NCBI RefSeq assembly: GCF_947039875.1
Contig: NZ_CAMRAN010000004.1
Coordinates: forward strand, 62,001-126,000
Length of the DNA: 64,000 nt
Reading direction: 5' to 3'
From: an uncultured Photobacterium sp.
GTDB taxonomy: Bacteria; Pseudomonadota; Gammaproteobacteria; Enterobacterales; Vibrionaceae
The translations under genes and the position numbers were made by a program. Shown in pieces: positions 8,572-17,796 of the stretch; positions within the stretch are counted from its first letter, which is position 1; each line of letters starts with the position of its first letter. Below the pieces are notes generated by a model. That model searched no databases, was not told the DNA's origin, and saw only the letters and a list, made by a program, of their open reading frames with translations.

Positions 8572-10890
8572 ATGACGTCAAATAATCAACAAACACCTTC
8601 TCAAGTGCCTCAAACAAAGAAAAAGCGCAGTATTATTGTGCGTACCTTAATTGGTGCTGCATTAATTGGTACCGCTGGTATGGCTTATTTAGGTTATGAC
8701 TTAAACCAACAAATTAGCGCTAAGTTTGCAGGTCAATTATGGCAATTGCCTTCTGTTGTTTATGCGCGTGAAATGGCATTACAGCCTGGGGCGCCGATAA
8801 CATATAACACCTTAGTTAATGAACTTAAAGTATTAGGGTATCAAAAGGTTGCGAACCCAGATCAAAGTGGCGAATACTCAGCTAACGGTTGGAAAGTTGA
8901 TTTTGTCCGTCGACCATTTAATTTTAAAGAAGGGCCGGAAGGGGCGCGGCATGTTTCGGTGTCGTTTAATAATGACAGCATTACTCGTATCATGGATTTA
9001 GATTCTAATCGTGAGTTAGGCTTTTTGCACATAGATCCTAAAATGTTAGGGATGCTAGAAGCCCATTCAGATGAACAGCGTATTTATTTACCTGAAGATA
9101 AAATGCCTAAATTGTTAGTCGCAGGATTGATTGACACGGAAGATCGCCATTTTTATGAGCATGATGGTATTTCATTAGTGGGTATTGCGCGTGCATTTAT
9201 TGCCAATATTAAAGCAGGTCATACTGTTCAAGGTGGTAGTACACTAACGCAACAGTTAGCGAAGAACATGTTTTTAAGTAGTCAGCGTTCATTTTGGCGT
9301 AAATTCAAAGAAGCTTACATGGCGATCATTATTGATACTCGCTATGGCAAACAAGAAGTCCTTGATGCCTACATGAACCAAGTGTATCTGGCTCAGTTTG
9401 GCGGGCATGGGATCCATGGTTTTGCTTTAGCATCACGATACTATTTTGATCGCCCATTATCTGAGTTACGGGTTGATCAGCTTGCTCTATTAATTGGTAT
9501 GGTAAAAGGGCCAACCTATTACAACCCTTGGCGTCATCCAGAGCGAGCTAAAGAACGCCGCAATATCGTCTTAGGTCTAATGAACAAAGATGGCGAAATC
9601 AGTGATAAAGTTTATCAAACTTCGATTAAGTTGCCGCTGGATATTCAGAAGAAAGGTCAATTGGCTAAACGTCAACCAGCCTATTTTGATCAAATTAAAA
9701 CCGAACTTGAACAAAAAGCAGGTACAGCGTTTGAAGCTGGTAAAGGATTACGCATTTTTACCTCATTGGATCCTCAATCACAAAAATTAGCCGAAGAAGC
9801 GGTTGCTCAAGTCATGCCTGAAGTGCAAAAACGCGCAGGTAAGGACTTACAAACCGCAGTGGTTATTGTAGATCGTACCACTGGTGAAATTCGCGCGATG
9901 ATCGGTGGCGATAAACCTGGATTTGCAGGTTATAACCGTGCGATAAATGCCCAGCGTCAAGTGGGATCCGTGATTAAACCTGCGCTGTATCTCAGTGCGT
10001 TGGAAAATCCAGCACAGTTTAGTCTTACAACGTCATTAAAAGATCAACCGTTATCGATCAAAATGCATGATGGTGCAACTTGGAGCCCACGTAATTACGA
10101 TCGTCAATACCGTGGTGAAGTGCCATTATTTGTTGCACTGGCTAAGTCATACAACGTGCCAACGGTGAACTTAGGCATGGCTGTTGGTGTTGATAAAGTA
10201 ACCGATACGTTAACTAAATTAGGTATTCCACGGGAAGCCATTCCTCAAGTTCCTTCTTTATTTCTTGGTTCAATTAGCTTATCACCGCTAGACGTAGCAC
10301 AAATGTATCAGGGGATTGGTAATGAAGGCTCTTTAGCACCGCTAACGGCGTTGAATGCTGTTGTTGATGAGAATGGTAAAGTATTGTATCAAAACTGGCC
10401 TAAAGCAGCAGAAGTTGTACCACCGCAAGCGGCATGGCTAACTATGTTTGCACTACAAGATACGGTTAAATTTGGTACAGCTCATTCATTGAATAAACTG
10501 TTTCCAAATACTCATTTAGCCGGAAAAACAGGTACGACGAATAATGGCCGTGATAGCTGGTATGTGGGTATTGATGGCCGTGAAGTCGTTACTGTTTGGA
10601 TGGGGCGCGATGATAATAAGAGTACCCATTTAACGGGGGCGAGTGGTGCCTTGCGTCTTTATACTAACTATATTCAACATCGCAAGCCTGAGCCATTATT
10701 ACTGCGCCAACCTGCAAATATAGAAGCTGAAAAATATAATATTGCCGCAGATGGTGAGTATATTCCAAGTTGTGCAGGTAAAACTCGAATGCCTATTTGG
10801 GACCCACATGGCGATCTTAAACAAAACTGCCAAGTCGAAAAAGTAAAACATAAAGTTGAAGGTTTTTTCAATAATTTGTTTAACTGGTAA
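8572..10890 (+). CDS. mrcB: Penicillin-binding protein 1B, bifunctional peptidoglycan glycosyltransferase/transpeptidase
   Basis: A class A PBP of about 772 residues. A basic cytoplasmic tail (KKKRS) precedes one membrane anchor, then a UB2H-like region (about 60-150). The GT51 domain has EDRHFYEHDG (Glu194 region, counted from the TTG at 8560) and QGGSTLTQQLAKN. The transpeptidase carries the three penicillin-binding motifs SVIK (Ser470, the acylated serine), SYN (530-532) and KTGT (656-659). It polymerises and cross-links peptidoglycan at the outer face of the inner membrane, normally with the lipoprotein activator LpoB. TTG at 8560 and ATG at 8572 are both possible starts. A terminator follows, so the gene is monocistronic. 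Confidence 0.93.
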   Translation: MTSNNQQTPSQVPQTKKKRSIIVRTLIGAALIGTAGMAYLGYDLNQQISAKFAGQLWQLPSVVYAREMALQPGAPITYNTLVNELKVLGYQKVANPDQSGEYSANGWKVDFVRRPFNFKEGPEGARHVSVSFNNDSITRIMDLDSNRELGFLHIDPKMLGMLEAHSDEQRIYLPEDKMPKLLVAGLIDTEDRHFYEHDGISLVGIARAFIANIKAGHTVQGGSTLTQQLAKNMFLSSQRSFWRKFKEAYMAIIIDTRYGKQEVLDAYMNQVYLAQFGGHGIHGFALASRYYFDRPLSELRVDQLALLIGMVKGPTYYNPWRHPERAKERRNIVLGLMNKDGEISDKVYQTSIKLPLDIQKKGQLAKRQPAYFDQIKTELEQKAGTAFEAGKGLRIFTSLDPQSQKLAEEAVAQVMPEVQKRAGKDLQTAVVIVDRTTGEIRAMIGGDKPGFAGYNRAINAQRQVGSVIKPALYLSALENPAQFSLTTSLKDQPLSIKMHDGATWSPRNYDRQYRGEVPLFVALAKSYNVPTVNLGMAVGVDKVTDTLTKLGIPREAIPQVPSLFLGSISLSPLDVAQMYQGIGNEGSLAPLTALNAVVDENGKVLYQNWPKAAEVVPPQAAWLTMFALQDTVKFGTAHSLNKLFPNTHLAGKTGTTNNGRDSWYVGIDGREVVTVWMGRDDNKSTHLTGASGALRLYTNYIQHRKPEPLLLRQPANIEAEKYNIAADGEYIPSCAGKTRMPIWDPHGDLKQNCQVEKVKHKVEGFFNNLFNW

Positions 10891-10905
10891 TTAGTACTTA
10901 CTATC

Positions 10906-10934
10906 AAAAAGCCTCCTGCTATGGAGGCTTTTTC
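10906..10934. terminator. Terminator after mrcB
   Basis: The stem AAAAAGCCTCC / GGAGGCTTTTT has a six-base loop, 15 bases after the mrcB stop. Confidence 0.88.
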
Positions 10935-11008
10935 ATATATAGATGGTTCGTGTTTTAGCGATTGATTCAGTACAATGTTCGCTTGCAATATAAAATGAGT
11001 AAACCGTG

Positions 11009-11557
11009 ATGCGCTTTTTAAAATCGTCAGTACACACTGACTTAACCAAGCTTGATCTCAAGTCAGCTACATTAGCAATATATCATCGCCAAGCAACACG
11101 CGCGATTGTACTAAATGGTGATAATATTTTGATGTTATATACTGCTCGTTATCATGATTACACTCTACCCGGAGGTGGCATTGACGCCGGAGAAGATCAG
11201 GTTCAAGGATTAATTCGAGAGTTAGCTGAAGAGACCGGCGCGATGAATGTGCGTGATATTAAACCGTTTGGATTATATGAAGAGTTTAGACCTTGGTATA
11301 AAGCTGAATATGATATTGTTCATATGGAATCATTTTGTTATACCTGCACGATTGATGAACAATTAGGTAAAACACAACTAGAAGATTATGAGCAGAAAAA
11401 TGGTATGAGACCAGTATGGATTAATATTTTTGATGCTATTGCTCATAATGAACACACCATGCAGTTTTCTGATAAAAAAGGCATGTCTATTGAACGCGAA
11501 ACGTTTTTATTAAAACGTATTGTTGCTGAATTATTAGCCACACCGATAGCGCAATAG
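11009..11557 (+). CDS. Nudix hydrolase
   Basis: A 182-residue protein with a perfect Nudix box from GGIDAGE through RELAEETGA (about residues 57-78), the Gx5Ex7REUxEExGU motif that binds the metal and hydrolyses nucleoside diphosphates linked to another group. The segment before it, IVLNGDNILMLYTARYHDYTLPGGG, is the usual beta strand leading into the box. The substrate cannot be told from sequence. ATG at 11009 is used; a GTG is directly upstream at 11006. It stands alone between the mrcB terminator and a convergent lipoprotein gene. Confidence 0.85.
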   Translation: MRFLKSSVHTDLTKLDLKSATLAIYHRQATRAIVLNGDNILMLYTARYHDYTLPGGGIDAGEDQVQGLIRELAEETGAMNVRDIKPFGLYEEFRPWYKAEYDIVHMESFCYTCTIDEQLGKTQLEDYEQKNGMRPVWINIFDAIAHNEHTMQFSDKKGMSIERETFLLKRIVAELLATPIAQ

Positions 11558-11616
11558 TTGGCAATAAATAGCAAGACTCACAATATCATTTAGCTGTTGT
11601 AAGCCTTGAAATAAAC

Positions 11617-12033
11617 TTATTTTTTTGCAACACGTTTAAAGCTAACTGTATGATTATCTGAGCTTAAAATTAAGGTATTATTATTGACTAAAAAATCAGA
11701 AGGGCCAGTTAGCATTTTTTTCACAAAACCATCAACCGTTGCTTGCTCTGTTTGAATGCACATTTTTTGGGTTGATACTAAGTTTTTGGTTGTAATATCT
11801 TGAGTTGTTACGCGTATTTTACCGGTTAGTGTATTACAACCAGAATAGGTAACATTAAGATTTTTATTAATAATTAGTTGTGGCTTAGTGGTTAAAGTAT
11901 CGATAGGTTGAGTATAACCATCAATAGAACTTACTGCCCACGTATTAATAAGATCTGGTGTATTTTGGGATGAATTTGCACAACCTGTTAATATAGTTGT
12001 AATAAATAGCGCTGTTAGTAACGTTTTTTTCAT
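11617..12033 (-). CDS. META-domain (HslJ-like) lipoprotein
   Basis: A 138-residue lipoprotein with leader ending TTILTGC (lipobox, Cys18). The rest is a META/HslJ-type beta domain recognisable from TWAVSSIDGY, the SGCNTLTGKI core and a paired late cysteine in KMCIQTE. HslJ-type proteins are linked to heat-inducible novobiocin resistance in E. coli, but their molecular role is unclear. The start ATG at 12033 is preceded by AGAGAATCTCC on the complementary side and gives a complete leader. It is divergent from the DUF3820 gene. Confidence 0.75.
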   Translation of the reverse strand: MKKTLLTALFITTILTGCANSSQNTPDLINTWAVSSIDGYTQPIDTLTTKPQLIINKNLNVTYSGCNTLTGKIRVTTQDITTKNLVSTQKMCIQTEQATVDGFVKKMLTGPSDFLVNNNTLILSSDNHTVSFKRVAKK

Positions 12034-12372
12034 GGAGATTCTCTTAATCTTATTGTCGATGTCTACCGTAAGGTATTGAGATTTATTTGTTTTCTATATT
12101 GATAATCAGCGATAGTGGGAATATGAATGTGTAGTAATTATCTATTGCCGATTATATCCGCTTGCTAATGAAAAAAACGGACGTCAAGTGTGACAAAGAT
12201 CGTTAAAAATGTAAATATTCAGTTGCTAAATAATAGAATATTAATAGAGTAAATATCTACATGGTATTTATTGTTTTTAATATGATAGATTATCTTATGA
12301 GGGTATTTGTCTTGGACGTACTCTTTTTTAACAGTGGCTATTTAAGTTATTTATATCGTTATTAGGGTATTT
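12034..12372. promoter_or_regulatory. Divergent AT-rich promoter region
   Basis: About 340 bases between the META lipoprotein and the DUF3820 gene. I see no ORF longer than about a dozen codons and no strong hairpin; it presumably carries the two promoters. Confidence 0.4.
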
Positions 12373-12588
12373 ATGTTTAAAAAACAGCATCTTATGCAAT
12401 TGGCAAATATGAAAATGCCATTTGGTAAATATGCAGGTCGAGTGTTAATCGATTTGCCTGATGAATATTTATTATGGTTTCAAAAGCAGGGTTTCCCTGA
12501 AGGGCAGTTGGGTATATTAATGGCGCTAGCGCTTGAATTTAAAATAGAAGGATTAGAATCAGTGATTCGTCCTTTGAGGCAGGTTTAG
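12373..12588 (+). CDS. DUF3820 family protein
   Basis: A 71-residue cytosolic protein with the DUF3820 core MPFGKYAGRVLIDLPDEYLL followed by WFQKQGFPEGQLG. Members are sometimes named 'putative quorum-sensing-regulated virulence factor' after a Pseudomonas protein; the biochemical role is not established. It is the first of three close genes on this strand; the next one starts four bases after its stop, so co-transcription is likely. Confidence 0.85.
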   Translation: MFKKQHLMQLANMKMPFGKYAGRVLIDLPDEYLLWFQKQGFPEGQLGILMALALEFKIEGLESVIRPLRQV

Positions 12589-12592
12589 TCAA

Positions 12593-13135
12593 GTGTTGAA
12601 ATATAATTATCGTTGTTTACATAAAATTATCATCGTGGTTATCACTAGCGTTGTATTCACTGGGTGCGCGCAACCTAAAACAGTTAGCGAGTTAACGTTT
12701 CTTGACCCTAATTTTAAGCGTTGTGTTGTTGCGCAAGGTAAAGATAATATTCAACAAATTACGTCGTTAAAGTGCAGTCATTTTAATATACGAGATGCGC
12801 GTGAAATACGTTATTTAACTGATCTGAATAGTTTAGATTTATCATCAAATAGGCTGACTTATCTTGATATTAGTCACAATCGTCAATTACAACTTGTAAG
12901 TGTTGAACATAATAAATTGTCTCATTTAGATTTGACCGATAATCCTCAGTTAAAAATTGTTAATGTTAGTTTTAATCATTTAAAAAAATTAGATGTGAGT
13001 GATAACCCGCTACTCATGTACTTAAATTATGATAAAACTTTGATTAAAAATGTCGATATTCGCCATAACCCTCGCTTACTTGCTCCCTTTGATGCTATCT
13101 ATGTGCCAAATGGCCCAACAATAAGTGGAGAATAG
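12593..13135 (+). CDS. Leucine-rich-repeat lipoprotein
   Basis: A 180-residue protein whose N-terminal hydrophobic leader ends VVFTGC (lipobox, Cys25). From about residue 70 it has four to five short leucine-rich repeats of about 21 residues: LNSLDLSSNRLTYLDISHN, LQLVSVEHNKLSHLDLTDN, LKIVNVSFNHLKKLDVSDN and LMYLNYDKTLIKNVDIRHN. The pattern resembles the internalin-like or 'DISxN' LRR type. Start is GTG at 12593, four bases after the DUF3820 stop. Location would be a membrane leaflet facing the periplasm or the surface; the partner is unknown. Confidence 0.75.
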   Translation: MLKYNYRCLHKIIIVVITSVVFTGCAQPKTVSELTFLDPNFKRCVVAQGKDNIQQITSLKCSHFNIRDAREIRYLTDLNSLDLSSNRLTYLDISHNRQLQLVSVEHNKLSHLDLTDNPQLKIVNVSFNHLKKLDVSDNPLLMYLNYDKTLIKNVDIRHNPRLLAPFDAIYVPNGPTISGE

Positions 13136-13137
13136 TA

Positions 13138-13521
13138 ATGTTGAAAGCAATTCATCATGTCGCAATAATTTGTAGTGATTATGCGCGCTCAAAAGTGTTT
13201 TATTCACAATTATTACAGTTAGAGATTATTTGTGAAACGTACCGGGAAGAGCGGGATTCATACAAATTAGATTTAAAGTTACCCGATAATAGCCAAATAG
13301 AGTTATTTTCATTTAACGGTGCGCCTTCGCGGCCCAATTATCCTGAAGCACAAGGGTTACGTCATTTAGCGTTTGCAGTTGATGATCTCGCTGCAACTGT
13401 ACGTTATTTAGAAATAAATGGGGTGGCTGTTGAACCTGTTCGTATTGATGAATTAACCAATAAAGCCTTTACTTTTTTTAATGATCCTGATGGTTTACCG
13501 TTAGAGTTGTATCAAATATAA
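13138..13521 (+). CDS. yaeR: VOC-family protein YaeR (glyoxalase-like)
   Basis: A 127-residue single-domain vicinal-oxygen-chelate protein. KAIHHVAIICSDYARSKVFY, YREERDSYKLDLKL, GLRHLAFAVDD and FFNDPDGLPLELYQ follow E. coli YaeR closely. Metal ligands of this fold are visible as His at HHVAI, Glu at QIELF, His at RHLAF and Glu at PLELY. Reaction is not established; relatives include glyoxalase I and dioxygenases. It starts two bases after the LRR lipoprotein stop, probably in the same transcript. Confidence 0.85.
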   Translation: MLKAIHHVAIICSDYARSKVFYSQLLQLEIICETYREERDSYKLDLKLPDNSQIELFSFNGAPSRPNYPEAQGLRHLAFAVDDLAATVRYLEINGVAVEPVRIDELTNKAFTFFNDPDGLPLELYQI

Positions 13522-13637
13522 TAAATATGATCATGAATAAATCACAGTGTATCAATATTAATGATATATTTAACTAACAACAATATGCGTGTGTATGTAT
13601 ATTTATTGGTAGTTATCGATGATCAGGGATGAAGTAA

Positions 13638-14429
13638 ATGCGCAGGATTATTTTTAATCAGAAAGGCGGTGTAGGGAAATCAAGTATCACGGTTAATTTA
13701 GCGGCAATTAGTGCGGCTAATGGATATAAAACATTAGTGATAGATCTTGATGTACAAGGCAACAGTAGTGCCTATTTAGGGATTGATATTAATCAACCTA
13801 GCGATAAAACGATGGCTGAATTATTGAATCAAACCGCATCTTGGTTCGCGATGTCGACTCCTGCGTGTGATTATCCTCAAGCAACTGCGTATGAAAACTT
13901 ATTTGTTATTCCTTCTAGCCCTAAACTTGATAAGTTAGAAGTGGAATTTGAACGACGTTATAAAATATATAAGCTACGTGAAGTACTTGACGCATTAACC
14001 GATGATTTTGATCGTATCTATATCGATACCCCACCAAATCTAAATTTCTATACTAAAGCGGGTTTAATAGCCGCAGATAAATTACTAATTCCTTTTGATT
14101 GTGATAGTTTTTCTCAGCAAGCTTTAATCAAGGTAATGGATAATCTAGCTGAGTTGCGCGATGATCATAATCGTGATTTAGCTTTAGAAGGCATTATCGT
14201 GAATATGTTTAATGCACAGGCAAAGTTTCCGCGGCAAATTATTGAGGAGATAAAAATGCTGGGTTTTCCTATTTTAGAGCCCTATTTGTCTCAATCGATA
14301 AAAATGAAAGAATCTCACTATCAACAGTGTCCAATGTTATATTTTGATCCTAACCATAAGCTGACTCAGCAATTTATTGCATTGTATGATGGAATTGAAC
14401 CCGCTGTAACAGTAGAAAATAAAGCATAA
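13638..14429 (+). CDS. Orphan ParA/Soj-family ATPase
   Basis: A 263-residue ParA-type Walker ATPase. It has a deviant Walker A box KGGVGKSS (Lys9-Ser16; signature lysine Lys9), Walker A' LVIDLDVQGNSSAYLG and Walker B DRIYIDTPPNLN. There is no N-terminal helix-turn-helix, so it is the short ParA class that self-organises on DNA or membranes and positions cargo. No parB-like gene or obvious parS repeat lies next to it; an MscS channel gene faces it convergently. The cargo could therefore be a protein complex rather than a replicon. It starts with a clean ATG at 13638. Confidence 0.85.
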   Translation: MRRIIFNQKGGVGKSSITVNLAAISAANGYKTLVIDLDVQGNSSAYLGIDINQPSDKTMAELLNQTASWFAMSTPACDYPQATAYENLFVIPSSPKLDKLEVEFERRYKIYKLREVLDALTDDFDRIYIDTPPNLNFYTKAGLIAADKLLIPFDCDSFSQQALIKVMDNLAELRDDHNRDLALEGIIVNMFNAQAKFPRQIIEEIKMLGFPILEPYLSQSIKMKESHYQQCPMLYFDPNHKLTQQFIALYDGIEPAVTVENKA

Positions 14430-14436
14430 AATAGAA

Positions 14437-14468
14437 TTAATGGTAATTCTAACTTGAATTACCATTAA
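14437..14468. terminator. Bidirectional hairpin between parA-like and mscS-like genes
   Basis: TTAATGGTAATTC and GAATTACCATTAA form a perfect 13-base stem with loop TAACTT. It sits between two convergent genes, with only a weak T tail on either side. Confidence 0.65.
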
Positions 14469-14472
14469 CAGA

Positions 14473-15318
14473 TTATGCCGTCGTTGATGGAAATGCACGT
14501 TGATATTCTTCCATAAAATCACGACGGATATCTTGTTCAAGGTGGGTCGCGCGTTCTGTTGGACAAAATAGCATAAAATGTACAATTTGTTCGCCTGTGG
14601 TTGAGCTACTGATATGTATATGAGGTTCAGAGCCCGGAAGGTCGACACCAGCATGTTTTTCTATCACATTATTGTAACGGCGAGCAACATCGATAAAATC
14701 CTCACTGTGGTGATCGATTTTAGTTATAATTATTGGTAACAAAGGGTAAAGGTTAACAAAGTCTTTTACTACAATTGAAAAGTTATGATAAACATAGCGT
14801 TTCATAAAGTTGAGGTTTTTTACCGGATAAGTGAAAAACATACTGTTCGGCAAAGTGGCGGTTTTACCCGTATAATGGTATTGCCCATGATGCAGATCTA
14901 TTTCTTGAATAACAGTTGCCATCATGTTGTGTTCAATTACCTCACCACAAATTTTTCCCACTTCTATCCAGTCACCAATTCGAAATGAACGAGAGCTTGC
15001 GCGCTGAATAGAGCCAGTGAAACATAAGATAATTTCTTTAGATGCGACAACAATAGCGACAGCAATTGCTGTGACGGAAAGTGCAAATTCATTTATTTCT
15101 AAACGCCATAATATGAATAAAGTCGCTAAAGTTAAAATAAATGCCCCGTTTTTAGTGCGTGACATCCATTTGCGTTGTGTTTCGGTAACGAAAAATTCAT
15201 CTCCTCGTACTTGCGATAAAATAAATCGGCGTACGAGAGCAATAATTGCAACTATTATAATAGTAAAAAGAAGTTTATTGGTTAATAAATAGGTGAATAT
15301 TTCAGTTATTATATCCAT
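14473..15318 (-). CDS. MscS-family small mechanosensitive channel
   Basis: A 281-residue inner-membrane protein with three hydrophobic segments in the first 100 residues, then the MscS cytoplasmic beta domain. The latter is recognisable from SFRIGDWIEVGKICGEV and the NSMFFTYPVKNLN segment, which match the 'G-(D/N)-WIEI' and 'iPNs' motifs of the family. Such channels release solutes under hypo-osmotic shock. It lacks the extra N-terminal domains of larger MscK/YbdG-type proteins. It is divergent from a DUF4832 gene and convergent with the ParA gene. Confidence 0.8.
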   Translation of the reverse strand: MDIITEIFTYLLTNKLLFTIIIVAIIALVRRFILSQVRGDEFFVTETQRKWMSRTKNGAFILTLATLFILWRLEINEFALSVTAIAVAIVVASKEIILCFTGSIQRASSRSFRIGDWIEVGKICGEVIEHNMMATVIQEIDLHHGQYHYTGKTATLPNSMFFTYPVKNLNFMKRYVYHNFSIVVKDFVNLYPLLPIIITKIDHHSEDFIDVARRYNNVIEKHAGVDLPGSEPHIHISSSTTGEQIVHFMLFCPTERATHLEQDIRRDFMEEYQRAFPSTTA

Positions 15319-15468
15319 AAATTCCTTTATATGTATGATATTACTATTAATCTAAATAATATTGCATAGATTGATATTAAATCCAATGGTTAATTTTTGT
15401 ATAATATAAAAATAGTATTTAATATTATACATATTCACTTTATACTATCTAGGTGTTTTTAGTTTATT

Positions 15469-17076
15469 ATGGGATATTTAATGAGCTCAATATTACTTTC
15501 TTTGCTTCTCACTTCTTCTGTTATTTATCCTAAAAAAAGTGATGCTATATTAACAAATCCAGGTATTGGATTTACAGAATTACAAAGAATTGTTAGTAAT
15601 GAACTCTCTAATCCTTTTTATGGTGATACGCCAATTCTATCTTATCCTGATACAAGCACAGTCTATTACCGTTGGTATTGGGATCAATTAACGACGGCAG
15701 ATAATCCGAGCTTGAATGAGGCAATGCTTAAAAGAAAAATAGATAATGTTTTGCAAGAAGCGGCTTCAGTAAATAAGAAAGTAGTCATTCGTTTTATGGC
15801 ATTGAGAGGGAAAGGCGATCCTATTTATGATGCTGATGTTAATAAAGATAGTAGTGGCATACCTTGTTGGCTTGTAGAAGAATTATATGGTCATGGCTTA
15901 AATGGAACCAGCTGCCATTTATCCGATAAAGAAGCTGTAAATATGTTCAAAAATCCATTGTTTATTCATAGGACGCAACAGTTTTTATCGGCACTAGGTA
16001 AGCGCTATGATAATAACCAAGCATTATTACGTATTGATGTGGGTATGGTGGGTTCATGGGGTGAATGGAATTTATCTGGCTACGCCTCAAAAAGTAGTTT
16101 AAGTGTAGCAATGGCAGATAATGGTTACAGGGTTCAAGATCTTAAGCCCTATATTGATTTTATTATAAAAGCTTTCCCACATACGCCAAAAGTGATGCTA
16201 GGTACCAATAAAGGCGACTATCTTAGTTATGCAACTCAAAAGGGTCTTGGCTGGCGAGTTGATTGCTTAGGGGACTGGAATAAAGGATGGAATCATATGG
16301 AAGATGGTTATCCGACGATGATTTCACATATGACAGACGCATCAGTAAATAAATACCCAGATATGTTATTTAATCAACGCTGGAAAAAATCAGCGGTCGA
16401 TTTTGAAATTTGTCAAGGTTCATTACAAGATTGGCATAATATTAAAAATCCCCAACGCCTTACGTATAATCAGGTACGACAAACATTTGACTTTGCTTTA
16501 AAGCAGCATGCTTCATTAATTAATGCTAAATCAGGCGCAATTCCAGAACAGTATCAATTGTTAGTTAAACAATTTCTAAATAAATTAGGTTATCGATATC
16601 AATTAAATAAACTAGAAGTAAATAATGTAGTACATAATAATGACTATATATATATCAATTCAACCTGGGAAAATGTAGGTGTTGCTCCCAGTTATCGTAA
16701 TTATCCAGTGACTTGGCGTTTAAGATCTATAAATGGTGATATTGTTGCTTATTATACTTCAATGGCCAATATTGTTAATTGGCTTCCTGCTGATAATGAT
16801 GAGACTAAAAATCCTATTTATATTATTACTGACAAATTTAAAGTTAATAATATTCCAGCAGGAGAATATTTCCTTGATGTCGGTTTAGTTGATATATATA
16901 CACGAAAAGCCAAAATAAGTTTGGCTATTGATACTAAACTTACTGATGATAATGGTAACAATTACGTTATTGATAAGAATAAAAAACAATCTAAAATGAT
17001 AAATCGTCAACAATATATTGAAGAACAAAATAATATAGGTCGCTGGAATGAGATAACAATGATAAATGTTATTTAA
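15469..17076 (+). CDS. Secreted DUF4832/DUF4874 protein (TIM-barrel-like), paralog A
   Basis: A 535-residue protein with a short hydrophobic leader (LMSSILLSLLLTSSVIY). An N-terminal DUF4874-type region begins ILTNPGIGF, and a DUF4832-type region follows. Conserved features shared with the second copy at 34942-36510 are YRWYWDQL, KKVVIRFMAL, VGSWGEWN (Glu199), GWRVDCLGDW, VDFEICQ and VAPSYRNYPVTWRL. The GxWGEWN segment recalls the acid/base strand of clan A glycosidases, so a carbohydrate-active role is plausible but unproven. The gene is 4 kb from the exopolysaccharide operon and may process its product. Regulation unknown; a very AT-rich region separates it from the divergent mscS-like gene. 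Confidence 0.75.
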   Translation: MGYLMSSILLSLLLTSSVIYPKKSDAILTNPGIGFTELQRIVSNELSNPFYGDTPILSYPDTSTVYYRWYWDQLTTADNPSLNEAMLKRKIDNVLQEAASVNKKVVIRFMALRGKGDPIYDADVNKDSSGIPCWLVEELYGHGLNGTSCHLSDKEAVNMFKNPLFIHRTQQFLSALGKRYDNNQALLRIDVGMVGSWGEWNLSGYASKSSLSVAMADNGYRVQDLKPYIDFIIKAFPHTPKVMLGTNKGDYLSYATQKGLGWRVDCLGDWNKGWNHMEDGYPTMISHMTDASVNKYPDMLFNQRWKKSAVDFEICQGSLQDWHNIKNPQRLTYNQVRQTFDFALKQHASLINAKSGAIPEQYQLLVKQFLNKLGYRYQLNKLEVNNVVHNNDYIYINSTWENVGVAPSYRNYPVTWRLRSINGDIVAYYTSMANIVNWLPADNDETKNPIYIITDKFKVNNIPAGEYFLDVGLVDIYTRKAKISLAIDTKLTDDNGNNYVIDKNKKQSKMINRQQYIEEQNNIGRWNEITMINVI

Positions 17077-17172
17077 TATATTATTACAACGATTTCTACT
17101 GTTGTTTTAAACCTGAGTTACTAAATAGATTGGGTTTTTATAAGTAAACGCACTGAATGTAGGACAGTAAAC

Positions 17173-17727
17173 ATGCATATATTTACAGATCGTAAGCATA
17201 TTATTATTGATACACGATCAGCAGATGAATTTTTAGAGCACCATATAGACGGCAGTGTTTTTGTTGGGTTTAGTGGGGGAAACTTTAAATATTGGTTAGA
17301 ACTATTATTACCGGATAAAAATGCGGATATTGAAGTAATTGCTACCGTTACGGATGCTGATAAGGTCATAGCAATTATTAATGAGTTGGGTTATAGCAAC
17401 GCTAAATTAATGGAGCTAAATTCTGCTGGTGATGTGTTAGCTCACCTTTCAACGGACGAATTTAATAACATAAAACAAAGTGATGCTCCTGCTGTACTTG
17501 ATGTTAGAGAGGTTAATGAGTATCCACAAGGATCTGTGCCTCATGCCGAAAAATTACCGCTATCTGATATATTGCAAGGCCAGCTACCAAATAAAGATAA
17601 ACAATATATTGTGCATTGTGGAAGCGGGTATCGTTCAGTTATTGCAATATCGTTATTAAAATTGCTTGGTCACTGTAAACTGATTAATTTAGATGGTGGC
17701 TATCAACAATTGATGGCTAAAAAATAG
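17173..17727 (+). CDS. Double-rhodanese-like protein, only second domain catalytic
   Basis: A 184-residue cytosolic protein. The C-terminal half is a normal rhodanese: AVLDVREVNEYPQGSVPHA and the active loop CGSGYRS with Cys149. The N-terminal half (IIIDTRSADEFLEHHIDGSV) looks like a second, degenerate rhodanese lacking its cysteine. This order is what is found at the C-terminus of metallo-beta-lactamase/rhodanese fusions such as persulfide-dioxygenase relatives, so it may be a detached piece of that architecture. It would transfer sulfane sulfur to cyanide or thiols. Start is ATG at 17173. No sulfur genes are adjacent. Confidence 0.75.
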   Translation: MHIFTDRKHIIIDTRSADEFLEHHIDGSVFVGFSGGNFKYWLELLLPDKNADIEVIATVTDADKVIAIINELGYSNAKLMELNSAGDVLAHLSTDEFNNIKQSDAPAVLDVREVNEYPQGSVPHAEKLPLSDILQGQLPNKDKQYIVHCGSGYRSVIAISLLKLLGHCKLINLDGGYQQLMAKK

Positions 17728-17741
17728 GATGTAATTAGAGA

Positions 17742-17775
17742 AAAGACAGCGTTATTGATATAACGCTGCCTTTTT
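17742..17775. terminator. Terminator between rhodanese and DUF3010 genes
   Basis: The stem CAGCGTTAT / ATAACGCTG has loop TGAT, with an A-rich left arm and a T run to the right. Confidence 0.8.
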
Positions 17776-17796
17776 ATTTGTTACAGCTTGTTGTCA

